64,000 bases of DNA, from assembly GCF_000153705.1 (NCBI RefSeq), contig NZ_DS022272.1:999839-1063838 (forward strand), read 5' to 3'. Below, piece by piece: positions 48,239-57,412 of the stretch (position 1 is its first letter; the number at the start of each line of letters is the position of its first letter). A model generated the notes under the pieces. It did no database searches, was not told where the DNA came from, and worked only from the letters and a program-made list of their open reading frames with translations. A program made the position numbers and the translations under genes. Source of the stretch: Fulvimarina pelagi HTCC2506. GTDB lineage: Bacteria > Pseudomonadota > Alphaproteobacteria > Rhizobiales > Rhizobiaceae.

Positions 48239-48255
48239 CGGGATTCTTAAAACTC

Positions 48256-48912
48256 ATGGAAACGATCGCCCCCGACGAATTTCTCGAGAAGCTTCGCGCC
48301 GTCGACAAGACCCGTCGGACAATCGTCGCGATCGCAGGGGCTCCGGGCTCGGGTAAGAGTACTTTCGCCGAGATGCTCGTGGACACCCTCAACCACGAGT
48401 CAGCCGGCAGTGCCGCAGTCCTGCCGATGGATGGCTTTCATTTCGACGACATCGTCCTCGAGAAGCGCGGCCATCGTCCCCGCAAGGGAGCGCCTCACAC
48501 TTTCGACATCGGCGGCCTGCTTTCCGCCTTGGCACGTCTCAAGCGAAACGACGAGCCATTCGTCGCGTCCCCTGTCTTCGACCGTTCGATCGAGATTGCC
48601 CGTGCCGGCGCGAGGATTATCGATAAGAGCACGCCGATTGTCGTCGTCGAGGGGAACTATCTGCTGCTCGACGATCCTAAATGGAAACCATTGCGCGAGT
48701 TCTTCGACATCGCGGCCTATCTCGACGAGCCGGAGAGCATTCTGGAAGAACGCCTTACGGCGCGCTGGGTCGGGCTTGGGCTTGAGGGCGAGGCATTCCG
48801 GGCGAAGATGGAAGACAACGATATGCCGAATGTGCGGCTCGTTCTCGAAAAGGGCCGGGGAGGTGAGGGCACATTCAATATTCGATCGACATCTGCATTT
48901 CCAAACAGCTGA
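48256..48912 (+). CDS. P-loop kinase of the uridine kinase/PanK fold, nucleoside/nucleotide kinase family
   Basis: The protein has about 218 residues from the ATG at 48256; a TTG at 48235 overlapping the recR stop (TTGA) is an alternative start. The P-loop is TIVAIAGAPGSGKSTFAEML. VLPMDGFHFDDIVLEKRGHR is the substrate region of the uridine kinase group, and IVVVEGNYLLLDDPKWKPL is Walker B. EERLTARWVGLGLEGEAF carries the lid Arg. Proteins of this kind in rhizobia include the fructose kinase FrcK, so a sugar or nucleoside substrate is possible. Function is unproven. Confidence 0.88.
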   Translation: METIAPDEFLEKLRAVDKTRRTIVAIAGAPGSGKSTFAEMLVDTLNHESAGSAAVLPMDGFHFDDIVLEKRGHRPRKGAPHTFDIGGLLSALARLKRNDEPFVASPVFDRSIEIARAGARIIDKSTPIVVVEGNYLLLDDPKWKPLREFFDIAAYLDEPESILEERLTARWVGLGLEGEAFRAKMEDNDMPNVRLVLEKGRGGEGTFNIRSTSAFPNS

Positions 48913-48987
48913 TTCGCATTGGATTTTTTGGCACCAACGGCCTATCGAAAAACCCGCCAGCCTTCGCGGCTCTGCCGCGCAAGATAC

Positions 48988-49743
48988 TCAGACGTGCTGG
49001 CCGCCGTTGATGTGCAGTTCAGACCCCGTGACATAGGACGACTGGTTCGAACACAGGAAATAGATCACGTCGGCAACCTCGGCCGTCTGCCCGAGCCGGC
49101 GCAGCGGGATGTCGTCGATCATCTCTTCGGTGCCGGGTGACAGGATCGCGGTTTCGATCTCGCCTGGGGCGATCGCATTGACACGAATGCCGGCGGGGCC
49201 GAAATCGGCGGCCATTTCGCGAGTGAGTGAGTTGAGCGCCGCCTTTGACGTCGCATAGGCCGTTCCAGCGAAGGGATGCACCCGGCTGCCGACGATTGAG
49301 GTCACGTTGACGATCGAGCCCTTCCCATTCTGGAGTTCCTTGAACAGCCCGCGCGCCAGCATGATCGGCGCGAAGAAGTTCACTTGGAAAACGTCGCGCC
49401 AGATGTGCATGGGTGTCTTGAAGGAATCCATGCGCGCGCCGCCCTCTGTCTTCGGCGAGATCGCCGCATTGTTGACGAGGGCGTTCAGCGTATTGCCGTT
49501 GGCCGAAAGCCGCTGGCGAATTTCCGACACGGCAAACCCGACGTCCTCTGGATCGGACAGGTCGACACGAATGTGATCCTCTGGTCCCGCCGGCCAGGGA
49601 CAGTTGTCGGCGAATTCCTGGCGCGAACAGGTGATGACCCGCCAACCCTCGCGGGAAAATCGCTTGACCGTCGCGTGGCCGATCCCCCGTGAAGCGCCAG
49701 TGAGGACGAGCGTCTTGCGTTCGTCACGCGTCGTCTCCGACAT
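48988..49743 (-). CDS. SDR family NAD(P)-dependent oxidoreductase
   Basis: The 251-residue short-chain dehydrogenase has the cofactor motif VLTGASRGIGHATVKRFSRE, the NNAA motif in NALVNNAAISPKTEGG, the catalytic Ser in IVNVTSIVGS and the YxxxK in GTAYATSKAALNSLT. PGEIETAIL and SSYVTGSELHINGGQHV are typical of the classical group. It diverges from the ynjB-like gene; the 232-base gap holds both promoters. The substrate cannot be told. Confidence 0.93.
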   Translation of the reverse strand: MSETTRDERKTLVLTGASRGIGHATVKRFSREGWRVITCSRQEFADNCPWPAGPEDHIRVDLSDPEDVGFAVSEIRQRLSANGNTLNALVNNAAISPKTEGGARMDSFKTPMHIWRDVFQVNFFAPIMLARGLFKELQNGKGSIVNVTSIVGSRVHPFAGTAYATSKAALNSLTREMAADFGPAGIRVNAIAPGEIETAILSPGTEEMIDDIPLRRLGQTAEVADVIYFLCSNQSSYVTGSELHINGGQHV

Positions 49744-49975
49744 AGCCGATCTCCTGAAGTGTCTCGGATATCGATACTCGTCCGGCTCGACCGAGGTTCC
49801 GCAGCCGTAAGTACACCTCAGCGCACCATGGGGCGATTGGAGGAGCAGCGCATCTTATGGTGACACTGCGTCTGGCCGCCCGTGGCGAGCGTATGTAATG
49901 TCGCGGGCCGAAAATACGAAGAATTCGGCATCGTAGGCCGAAGGGCGTATGCAGAATCGAGAGGGACGGAATTCG

Positions 49976-51196
49976 ATGACGATCTTGAAACAGGCGCTGC
50001 TCGGCGCCGCGGCGCTGAGCCTGTCCGCCATCGGCGCCTTCGCCCAGAGCGAAGAGGGTACTGCCTGGGAAGAAACGCTGGAGGCGGCGAAGGGTCAGAC
50101 GGTCTACTTCAATGCCTGGGGCGGTTCCCAAAACATCAACGACTACATCCGCTGGGTCGGCGATCAGGTCGAGGAGCGCTATGACGTTACCCTCGAACAC
50201 GTGAAGCTAGACGATACAGCTAACGCCGTTGCCCAGGTCGTCGCGGAAAAAGCGGCCGGTCAGGACGAAGACGGCGGCATCGACCTCATCTGGATCAACG
50301 GCGAGAACTTCGCTTCCATGAAGGAACAGGATCTCCTTGCCGACGGCTTCGCAACCGACCTGCCGAACTGGTCGCTCGTCGATCAGGAGAATCCGAGCGT
50401 CACGACCGATTTCACGGTACCTACGGACGGGCAGGAAAGCCCGTGGGGCGGCGCCAAATTCGTCTTCTTTACCGATCCCGCTCGTTTTGGCGAACTCGAT
50501 AGCATGCCGGATTCGTCGGCCGAACTGCTCGAATGGGCAAAGGCTAACCCAGGTCGCTTCTCCTACCCCGCACCCCCCGATTTCATGGGCTCGAGCTTCC
50601 TGAAGCAGGTTCTGGCCGAGACCATCGAAGATCCGAGCCTGCTCGAGGCGCCGGAGGCCGAGGTAAACTTCGAAGAGGTCTCTCAGCCGCTATGGGCTTA
50701 TCTCGACGAACTTCAGCCAGCACTTTGGCGCTCAGGCAGGGATTATCCGGAAAACTATCCGGCCATGAAGCAGCTTCTGGCAGACGGCGAACTCGGCATC
50801 ATCTTCGCCTTCAATCCGGCGGAAGCGTCGAACGCCATTGCCAACAACGAACTACCAGAGACGGTGCGCTCCTTCGTGTTCTCGGGCGGTACGCTCGGCA
50901 ACACCCACTTCGTTACGATCCCGTACAATTCAGGTTCGAAAGAGGGCGCGAAAGTCGTCGCGAACTTCTTGATGTCCCCGGAAGCGCAAATCCGCAAGGA
51001 ACGTCCCGAAATTTGGGGTGACCCGACGATCCTGGACGTCGAGAAACTTTCTCCGGAGCAACGAACGGAATTCGAAGAGATCGATCGCGGCGCTGCCACG
51101 CTCGGCCCAGATGAGCTCGGCCCGGTCCTCCCCGAACCACACCCGTCCTGGATGACCCGTATCGAAGACCAATGGCTGCAGCGCTACGGGAGTTGA
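49976..51196 (+). CDS. ynjB: ABC transporter substrate-binding protein, YnjB type
   Basis: The 406-residue exported protein has a signal (ALLGAAALSLSAIGAFAQS) cut near residue 24. The binding fold starts VYFNAWGGSQNINDYIRWVG, as in YnjB of E. coli, and includes DGGIDLIWINGENFASMKEQ. The start at 49976 is preferred over the ATG at 49949 because it gives a compact signal peptide and follows gagggacgg. Its partners ynjC and ynjD lie downstream but behind a 590-base gap. Substrate is not known; YnjBCD resembles thiamine or metal-type importers. Confidence 0.93.
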   Translation: MTILKQALLGAAALSLSAIGAFAQSEEGTAWEETLEAAKGQTVYFNAWGGSQNINDYIRWVGDQVEERYDVTLEHVKLDDTANAVAQVVAEKAAGQDEDGGIDLIWINGENFASMKEQDLLADGFATDLPNWSLVDQENPSVTTDFTVPTDGQESPWGGAKFVFFTDPARFGELDSMPDSSAELLEWAKANPGRFSYPAPPDFMGSSFLKQVLAETIEDPSLLEAPEAEVNFEEVSQPLWAYLDELQPALWRSGRDYPENYPAMKQLLADGELGIIFAFNPAEASNAIANNELPETVRSFVFSGGTLGNTHFVTIPYNSGSKEGAKVVANFLMSPEAQIRKERPEIWGDPTILDVEKLSPEQRTEFEEIDRGAATLGPDELGPVLPEPHPSWMTRIEDQWLQRYGS

Positions 51197-51789
51197 GGCT
51201 CTATCCGCCGAAGAGAAGTTTCTTCGAATGTATGATTACCCGCTGGAGCTTGCTTGGACGTCCGTATCTGTCGCCGCTTACCGGGCCGATCTCGGCAAGC
51301 ATTGAGACGATATCGACGAGGTGGTGGCGGAACATGATGTACCCCCGTTGCTACGATGATTTGTCGTCATCGCAGCTTGTGAATGTATGTTGGTGCAGGA
51401 AACGCCGTTACTTCTGAGTGATCCGACGAATCACGCTACCGCGCGTCGACCTGTCAGTTCGAACACGGCAAGCTCTCGGAACAAAATCTCATCCAATTGT
51501 GGGGGTCCCGTTCACCCTCGGTAGCTGGAACCACCGCGTCTGGGCCGTCGAATAGAAACGCGATGAACTCGGGCGGGTGAACGCGAACATCGATGACATA
51601 GTGGCTATTTATCCGTCGGCACCGAGAAGGCGGAACCGCTGAACGATGGATTCAGCGGTTTCTGTTTTCTGCGGTCCATGAAGAAGCAGCGAATGGCCTT
51701 CCGGATTGAGGGCAGGGGCGAAGAACAATCGTTTATTTATATTGCACGCCCAAATGCCTACATCCGCTGAACGAACAAGCGATAGCGCG
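51197..51789. other. Gap inside the ynj operon with possible gene relic
   Basis: Nearly 600 bases separate ynjB from ynjC, although these genes normally abut. From 51228 a plus-strand frame reads MYDYPLELAWTSVSVAAYRA, stops at 51303, and continues in the same frame as DDIDEVVAEHDVPPLL up to another stop. Codons are of the same kind as in real genes here, so it may be a decayed coding sequence. I could not name its family. Terminal inverted repeats or target duplications were not found. A terminator lies at 51634-51668, and an AT-rich tttatttatattgc at about 51732-51745 could be a -10 region for ynjC. Confidence 0.4.
51634..51668 (+). terminator. Rho-independent terminator upstream of ynjC
   Basis: A perfect 10-pair stem aaccgctgaa/ttcagcggtt with a seven-base loop (cgatgga) is followed by the T-rich tail tctgttttct. 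It should stop transcription coming from ynjB, so ynjCD probably need their own promoter. Confidence 0.75.
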
Positions 51790-53514
51790 ATGATGGCAGA
51801 TCGCAGCCTTTCGGGCGCGGTTCGCCTACTCCCGTGGGCCGTCGCAGCCTGTCTAGCCGCGCCCGTCGGCATCGGCATCGCTGGCGTCGTCCTGCCGGCA
51901 TTCGGCTATTTGCCGGCTCTCGGCGGTACCGAATTCACGCTCGCCCCATTTCGCGATCTTGCGTCACAGCCAGGCCTCGTGGGCTCAAGTGCTCTCTCGC
52001 TCGCTACCGGACTTGTCACGACATTAGTCTCCGTCGTCTCGGTGGCGATCTTTCTTGCAGCCTTCGCCGGTACTCGCCCGATGCGGGTTGCGCGGCGTAG
52101 CCTGGGTCCTCTTCTCGCAATTCCCCACGCTGCAGCGGCCTTCGGGCTCGTCTTTCTCATCGCGCCCTCAGGCCTGATCGCGCGCTTGCTAGCCCTGCCA
52201 CTCGGGCTGACGAGCCCGCCGGACCTCCTCATCGTCGGCGATCCGCTGGGCCTGTCCCTGATGGCCGGGCTGATCGCCAAGGAAGTGCCGTTTCTCCTTC
52301 TCGTCGCCCTCGCCGCTCTGCCTCAGGCCGATCCCGAACGCCGGACGATCCTTGCTCGCTCGCTCGGTTATGGTCAGATGGCTGCATTCCTGCTGACCGT
52401 CTGGCCGGCGATCTATCACCAGATCAGGTTGCCGGTTCTGGCGGTCGTGGCATTCGCTTCGTCCGTCGTCGATGTGGCGCTGATCCTCGGGCCATCGGTT
52501 CCGCCGACACTCGCGGTCCGACTGTTGCAATGGATGGGCGACCCCGATCTTTCAACGCGCTTCCTGGCCTCGGCCGGTGCCCTTCTGCAGCTCGCCGTCA
52601 CAGCCGTCACGCTTCTCGTCTGGCTCGGACTTGAACGCATTGGCTGCCGCCTTCGCGAAAGACTTGCAGCAGGCGGTCATAGATATTCAGGCGATCGGGG
52701 GCTTCGCGCAGTCGCCTCGATTCCCATAGTCCTTGCCGGGCTATCCCTTGTTCTTGGGCTCATGATGCTCGGTCTCTGGTCGTTTGCCGGTTTCTGGGGG
52801 TTTCCGGATCCGCTGCCGCCCTCCTTTTCGCTGAACAGCTGGCAAAGAGCGCTCCCGCGTGCCGAAGATCCACTTGTCGTCACCGCGCTCGTCGCCGGTT
52901 TCTCGGGTGTCATTGCGCTTGTCGCCGTCGTGGTCATGCTCGAAGCGCATCGCCGGGCCGTGCCGCGCCTTGCAGGCGAGCGGCCGGTCCTGCCGTCGCT
53001 GATCGCCGGACTTCTCTATCTGCCGCTCATCGTGCCGCAGATTGCCTTCGTTTTCGGGCTGCAGATCCTCGTCGTCGCGTCTGGGATTCAACCTTCGCTC
53101 GGTCTTCTCGTCGCAGTCCATCTCATCTTCGTTGCGCCCTATGTCGCGCTTGCGCTGGTCGGCCCTTGGTATGCGCTCGACCCGCGCTACGAGGTCGTCG
53201 CCACCAGCCTCGGCCACGGCATATTCAGTGCGCTTTTCCGGGTCCGTATGCCGCTACTCCTCGCACCCATCCTTACATCATTCGCCATCGGCTTCGCCGT
53301 TTCCGTCGGCCAGTACCTCCCGACAGTCCTCATCGGCGCCGGGCGGCTGACGACGATCACCACCGAGGCCGTTGCACTTGCTTCGGGCGGCAATCGCCGC
53401 ATCATCGGGGTCTATGCGCTTCTCCAGACGATCATCCCGGCGCTCGTCTTTCTCCTCGCTAGCCTGATGCCGGGCCTGGTCTTTCGTGGCCGACGCGGCA
53501 TGGAGGCCGCATGA
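51790..53514 (+). CDS. ynjC: ABC transporter permease, fused double-permease (YnjC type)
   Basis: The protein has about 574 residues from the ATG at 51790; the frame opens at 51706 and an ATG at 51754 is also possible. It holds two homologous permease halves with about twelve membrane segments. The EAA-like loops are ILARSLGYGQMAAFLLTVWP and VVATSLGHGIFSALFRVRMP. ISSVVDVALILGPSVPPTLA-like and FAVSVGQYLPTVLIGAGRL segments are typical of the thiamine/iron/YnjC group. It ends with a four-base overlap to ynjD. The exact start is uncertain. Confidence 0.9.
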   Translation: MMADRSLSGAVRLLPWAVAACLAAPVGIGIAGVVLPAFGYLPALGGTEFTLAPFRDLASQPGLVGSSALSLATGLVTTLVSVVSVAIFLAAFAGTRPMRVARRSLGPLLAIPHAAAAFGLVFLIAPSGLIARLLALPLGLTSPPDLLIVGDPLGLSLMAGLIAKEVPFLLLVALAALPQADPERRTILARSLGYGQMAAFLLTVWPAIYHQIRLPVLAVVAFASSVVDVALILGPSVPPTLAVRLLQWMGDPDLSTRFLASAGALLQLAVTAVTLLVWLGLERIGCRLRERLAAGGHRYSGDRGLRAVASIPIVLAGLSLVLGLMMLGLWSFAGFWGFPDPLPPSFSLNSWQRALPRAEDPLVVTALVAGFSGVIALVAVVVMLEAHRRAVPRLAGERPVLPSLIAGLLYLPLIVPQIAFVFGLQILVVASGIQPSLGLLVAVHLIFVAPYVALALVGPWYALDPRYEVVATSLGHGIFSALFRVRMPLLLAPILTSFAIGFAVSVGQYLPTVLIGAGRLTTITTEAVALASGGNRRIIGVYALLQTIIPALVFLLASLMPGLVFRGRRGMEAA

Positions 53515-54176
53515 GCGTTCGCGCCGTGAATGAGAGAGGGTTAAGGCTGGAGCATGTCGCGATCCATCTCGGCGGTCGCACGCTGCTCGACATCGATCGC
53601 CTCATCCAACCTGGCGAGGTCCTCACCGTCATGGGCCCGTCCGGCTCCGGCAAATCGTCCCTCTTTGCCTATATCGCCGGGTTCCTCGATCCGGCGTTCA
53701 ACGCCAACGGACATATTTATCTCGACGGCGAACCGATCGACGACAAGCGGCCGGAGAAGCGATCGGTTGGTCTCCTCTTCCAGGACGCGCTGCTCTATCC
53801 GCACATGTCGGTTGGGACGAACCTTCTCTTCGCCTTGCCGGGCGGTCTGACCGGTCGCACGAAGCGGGTGAAGAGAGCGTTGGAAATGCTGTCCCGCGTC
53901 GGGCTCGACGGCCTCTTCGACCGCGACCCAGCGACGCTGTCCGGCGGTCAAGCTGCCCGCGTCGCACTCGCCCGTACGCTACTAGCCGAACCGAAGGCAC
54001 TGCTGCTCGACGAACCGTTCTCTCGGCTCGACGCGCCGCTCAGGAAGTCCATGCGTCAGCTCGTTTTCGGTCTCGTCCGCGAGCGCCAGATTCCGGCGCT
54101 CCTTGTCACCCATGACCGTGAGGACGCCGAAGCGGCCGGAGGCCCGCTGGTCGAGATCGCCCCGGCCAGGAGCTAG
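53511..54176 (+). CDS. ynjD: ABC transporter ATP-binding protein, YnjD type
   Basis: The 221-residue ATPase shows Walker A VMGPSGSGKSSLFAYIAGFL, Q-loop LLFQDALLYPHMSVGTNLLF, signature LSGGQAARVALARTLLAEPK, Walker B ALLLDEPFSRLD and the H-loop VTHDREDAEAAGG. It lacks an extra regulatory domain, like YnjD. It couples to the fused permease upstream. hrpB starts 5 bases downstream of its stop. Confidence 0.94.
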   Translation: MSVRAVNERGLRLEHVAIHLGGRTLLDIDRLIQPGEVLTVMGPSGSGKSSLFAYIAGFLDPAFNANGHIYLDGEPIDDKRPEKRSVGLLFQDALLYPHMSVGTNLLFALPGGLTGRTKRVKRALEMLSRVGLDGLFDRDPATLSGGQAARVALARTLLAEPKALLLDEPFSRLDAPLRKSMRQLVFGLVRERQIPALLVTHDREDAEAAGGPLVEIAPARS

Positions 54177-54180
54177 CACC

Positions 54181-56643
54181 GTGGAGGCCCTGCCGAACCT
54201 ACCCGTCACCGAAGTGCTGCCCGCACTGGCCGATGCCCTCGTCGACACGGCCGCCGCTGTTCTCGTTGCCCCGCCCGGCGCCGGTAAAACCACGCTCGTG
54301 CCGCTCTTCCTGCTCGAGAAGATCACCGCGCCAGAGACAAGGATCATCCTCGTCGAACCCCGCCGCCTTGCGGCCCGCGCCGCAGCAAGGCACATGGCGG
54401 AGATTCTCGGCGAGGAGGTCGGCGAAACCGTCGGCTGGCGCATGCGCCTCGACACAAAAATCTCTTACAAGACGCGCATCGAAGTCGTCACGGAAGGTGT
54501 CTTCACGCGCATGATCCTCGCCGATCCGGAGCTCTCCGGTATCGGTTGCGTCATCTTCGACGAGTTCCACGAACGCTCCCTCGACGGCGATTTCGGCCTC
54601 GCCCTGGCGCTCGACGTCCAGGGCGCCTTGCGCGAAGATCTCAAGCTCCTTGTCATGTCTGCCACCCTCGACGGCGCCCGCGTCGCAAACCTCCTCGGCA
54701 ACGCGCCGGTGATCGAGAGCGTGGGAAGGGCCTTTTCAGTCGATATCCGCTACCGCGAGCATCCCGGTACCGAGCGGATCGAGGATGCCGTCGCCGCCGC
54801 CGTTCAGGAGGCGCTCGCGTCCGAGACCGGCAGCATCCTTGCCTTCCTGCCCGGACAGCGCGAGATCGAACGCGTCGCTGAGCGCCTCGAAGGCCGCATG
54901 CCCGATGACGTCGTCCTCGCCCCACTCTTCGGCGCGATGGACGGTGCCGCCCAAGACCGCGCGGTTCGACCTGCCTCTGTGGGAGCGCGAAAGGTCGTCC
55001 TCGCCACGTCGATCGCCGAGACCTCTCTGACGATCGAAGGCGTCCGCGTTGTCGTCGATTCTGGGCTCGCCCGCCGGCCGCGATACGAGCCCGCGACTGG
55101 CCTGTCGCGCCTCGAAACCGTGCGGGTCTCGAAGGCCGCCGCCGACCAGCGGGCCGGTCGCGCCGGGCGCACGGAATCGGGCGTTGCGATCCGCCTCTGG
55201 CGCGCCGAGCAGACGGCTGCGCTCGAAGGCTACGATCCACCTGAAATCCTCGGCACGGATCTCGCCGGCCTCGTCCTCGATTGTGCGGCCTGGGGCGTCG
55301 CCGATCCTTTGGAGCTTGCCTTTCTCGACCCGCCGCCGGCGTCGGCCCTTGCCGAGGCGAAGAAGCTTCTCGCAGCGCTCGGCGCGCTCGACGAAGACGG
55401 CCGTCTGACCAAAACCGGCGAGGCGATGCGAGGTCTGCCGCTGCCGCCTCGTCTCGCGCGCATGGTGTCCGCGGCTCCGAGAAAGGGGCGTATGACTGCC
55501 GCGCGGCTCGCAGTGCTCCTCACCGAACGCGGCCTTGGCGGCAACGACGCAGATCTTTCGGAGCGGCTGCGCCGGTTTGCGCACGAGAAAGGTCCTCGCG
55601 CGAAGGGCGCCGATAGTCTCGCGCGTCGCATCGCCGAGACCGCGACCGGTACCGACATGGTCGACGAGGATGCGTCGGACGAACCCGGCGCGCTGCTGGC
55701 GCTGGCCTATCCGGATCGGGTGGCGGTCCGGCGCGGCGCGCCCGGTTCCTATGTCCTCGCTAATGGTCGCGGCGGTCAGCTCGATCCGATCGACGCGTTG
55801 AGCCGTCATCGCGCGCTCGTCGTCGCGGAGCTCCAAGGGGCAGCAGGGGCAGGGCGCATCCTCTCCGCTGCCCCGCTTTCGGAGGATGCGCTGGCGGCGC
55901 TCTTCGCTGCACGCGGATCGACCGAGGACATCCTCGTCTTCGAAAGAGAGGCGAGGGCGGTGCGCGCCCGCCGCGTCGAGCGGCTCGACAGGATCGTCCT
56001 TTCAGAGACGCCGCTTCCGCACCCCAGCGGACCCGATGCGACCGCCGCTCTCATGGAAGGTCTGAAGTCGCTGCCGTTCCACGCTCTCGGCATTGGCAAG
56101 GAAAGTGAGCGGCTGCTGCGCCGGTTGCGGTTCCTTGCGAGGGCCGATCCCGATGGTTGGCCCGATCTTTCGGACACCGCACTTCACAACTCGCTCGAAG
56201 CATGGCTGGCTCCCTTCGTTCCGGGTGCCACCCAATTGGCGGACATCAAGAAAGGTCAACTTAGAGAGGCGTTAATCGGCTTGGTTCCGCTGCACCTTCA
56301 AAGCCGCCTAGACGAACTCGCGCCTTCCCAATTCGATGCTCCCACAGGCAACCGCCACCCGATCCGCTACGACGAGGACGCGCCCGTCCTAGCAATCCGC
56401 GTCCAGGAGCTTTTCGGCTTGACGCACCATCCTGCCATCGCGGAGGGCCGCCTTCCGCTGACAATCGAACTCCTCTCGCCAGCGCACCGTCCCATCCAGA
56501 TAACCCGCGATCTGCCCGGCTTCTGGGCGGGCTCGTGGTCCGACGTCCGCGCCGATCTACGCGGCCGCTATCCGAAGCATGAATGGCCGAAAAACCCGGC
56601 GAACGCATCGCCGACCGCAAGGGCGAAGCGGAGATCGGGCTGA
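54181..56643 (+). CDS. hrpB: ATP-dependent helicase HrpB
   Basis: The 820-residue DEAH-type helicase is read from the GTG at 54181, preceded by ccaggagctag; an ATG further upstream at 54103 would lie inside ynjD. Motif I is VLVAPPGAGKTTLVPLFLLE, motif II is IFDEFHERSLDGDFGLALA (DEFH, as usual in HrpB), motif III is MSATLDGARVANLLG, and motif VI is DQRAGRAGRTESGVAIRLW. The C-terminal HrpB domain contains TRDLPGFWAGSW-like IQITRDLPGFWAGSWSDVRA. Its RNA substrate is not known. Length fits the family. Confidence 0.96.
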   Translation: MEALPNLPVTEVLPALADALVDTAAAVLVAPPGAGKTTLVPLFLLEKITAPETRIILVEPRRLAARAAARHMAEILGEEVGETVGWRMRLDTKISYKTRIEVVTEGVFTRMILADPELSGIGCVIFDEFHERSLDGDFGLALALDVQGALREDLKLLVMSATLDGARVANLLGNAPVIESVGRAFSVDIRYREHPGTERIEDAVAAAVQEALASETGSILAFLPGQREIERVAERLEGRMPDDVVLAPLFGAMDGAAQDRAVRPASVGARKVVLATSIAETSLTIEGVRVVVDSGLARRPRYEPATGLSRLETVRVSKAAADQRAGRAGRTESGVAIRLWRAEQTAALEGYDPPEILGTDLAGLVLDCAAWGVADPLELAFLDPPPASALAEAKKLLAALGALDEDGRLTKTGEAMRGLPLPPRLARMVSAAPRKGRMTAARLAVLLTERGLGGNDADLSERLRRFAHEKGPRAKGADSLARRIAETATGTDMVDEDASDEPGALLALAYPDRVAVRRGAPGSYVLANGRGGQLDPIDALSRHRALVVAELQGAAGAGRILSAAPLSEDALAALFAARGSTEDILVFEREARAVRARRVERLDRIVLSETPLPHPSGPDATAALMEGLKSLPFHALGIGKESERLLRRLRFLARADPDGWPDLSDTALHNSLEAWLAPFVPGATQLADIKKGQLREALIGLVPLHLQSRLDELAPSQFDAPTGNRHPIRYDEDAPVLAIRVQELFGLTHHPAIAEGRLPLTIELLSPAHRPIQITRDLPGFWAGSWSDVRADLRGRYPKHEWPKNPANASPTARAKRRSG

Positions 56644-56738
56644 CTTGCGTTCCCGTGCATCCGCACCATGCGAAGCATATTTTGCAAATATTACAGCTGA
56701 GGTGTTACCGCTTGCGTCAGCATGATGGGATGAACAGG

Positions 56739-57410
56739 ATGACAGAACTCGACATCAAGATCTGCGGCCTCTCGACGCGCGAAACGGTCGATGTCTCGAT
56801 TGCCCGCGGCGCGAGCCATATCGGTTTCGTGTCCTTCGAAAAGAGCCCGCGTCATGTCGAAATCGAACAGATGGCCGAGCTGGCACGTCACGTCGACGGC
56901 AGGGCAAAGACCGTCGTCGTCACCGTCGATCCCGAGGATGGTGAGATTGATCGTCTGGTCACCGAGGTCGCGCCAGACTGGCTGCAGTTGCATGGCCGCG
57001 AGAGTCCGGAACGTGTGCTGGCGATCAAGAGCGCGACCGGTCTGTCCGTCATGAAAGCGCTTCCTGTCGCAGATGTCGACGATCTGGACCGGATCGCGCC
57101 CTATCTCGGGATCGCCGACCGCATCCTCCTTGATTCCAAGCGGCCGAAGGGATCGAACCTTCCGGGCGGCAACGGCGTCTCTTTCGACTGGCGGCTACTG
57201 GCCGCGCTTGACCGAACTGTCCCCTTCATGCTCTCCGGCGGCCTCGACGCCGATAATGTTGAGGACGCGGTTCGCATTGCGCGCCCTTCGGGTCTCGACA
57301 TATCTTCGGGCGTGGAAAGTGCGCCGGGGATCAAGGATGTCGGCCGCCTTCAGCGATTCTTCGACGCGCTCGATCGGATCGGAGAAGACGAGTTGCAGGG
57401 AGATTTGTGA
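56739..57410 (+). CDS. trpF: Phosphoribosylanthranilate isomerase
   Basis: The 223-residue TIM-barrel enzyme performs the third step of tryptophan synthesis from chorismate-derived anthranilate. The start [20 protein letters not shown] holds the catalytic Cys, then [52 protein letters not shown] with the catalytic Asp, and [36 protein letters not shown] binds phosphate. The start could also be the ATG at 56730. Its stop overlaps a possible GTG start of trpB. Confidence 0.96.
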   Translation: MTELDIKICGLSTRETVDVSIARGASHIGFVSFEKSPRHVEIEQMAELARHVDGRAKTVVVTVDPEDGEIDRLVTEVAPDWLQLHGRESPERVLAIKSATGLSVMKALPVADVDDLDRIAPYLGIADRILLDSKRPKGSNLPGGNGVSFDWRLLAALDRTVPFMLSGGLDADNVEDAVRIARPSGLDISSGVESAPGIKDVGRLQRFFDALDRIGEDELQGDL

Positions 57411-57412
57411 CG

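Noticed and set aside
49744-49975. TPP-type riboswitch before the ynjB gene
   Set aside because: The conserved CTGAGA core of the THI element is absent, although the importer resembles thiamine transporters.
51172-51417. 81-codon frame overlapping the ynjB end
   Set aside because: Out of frame with ynjB, rich in Arg/Tyr/Cys and without a motif; probably chance.
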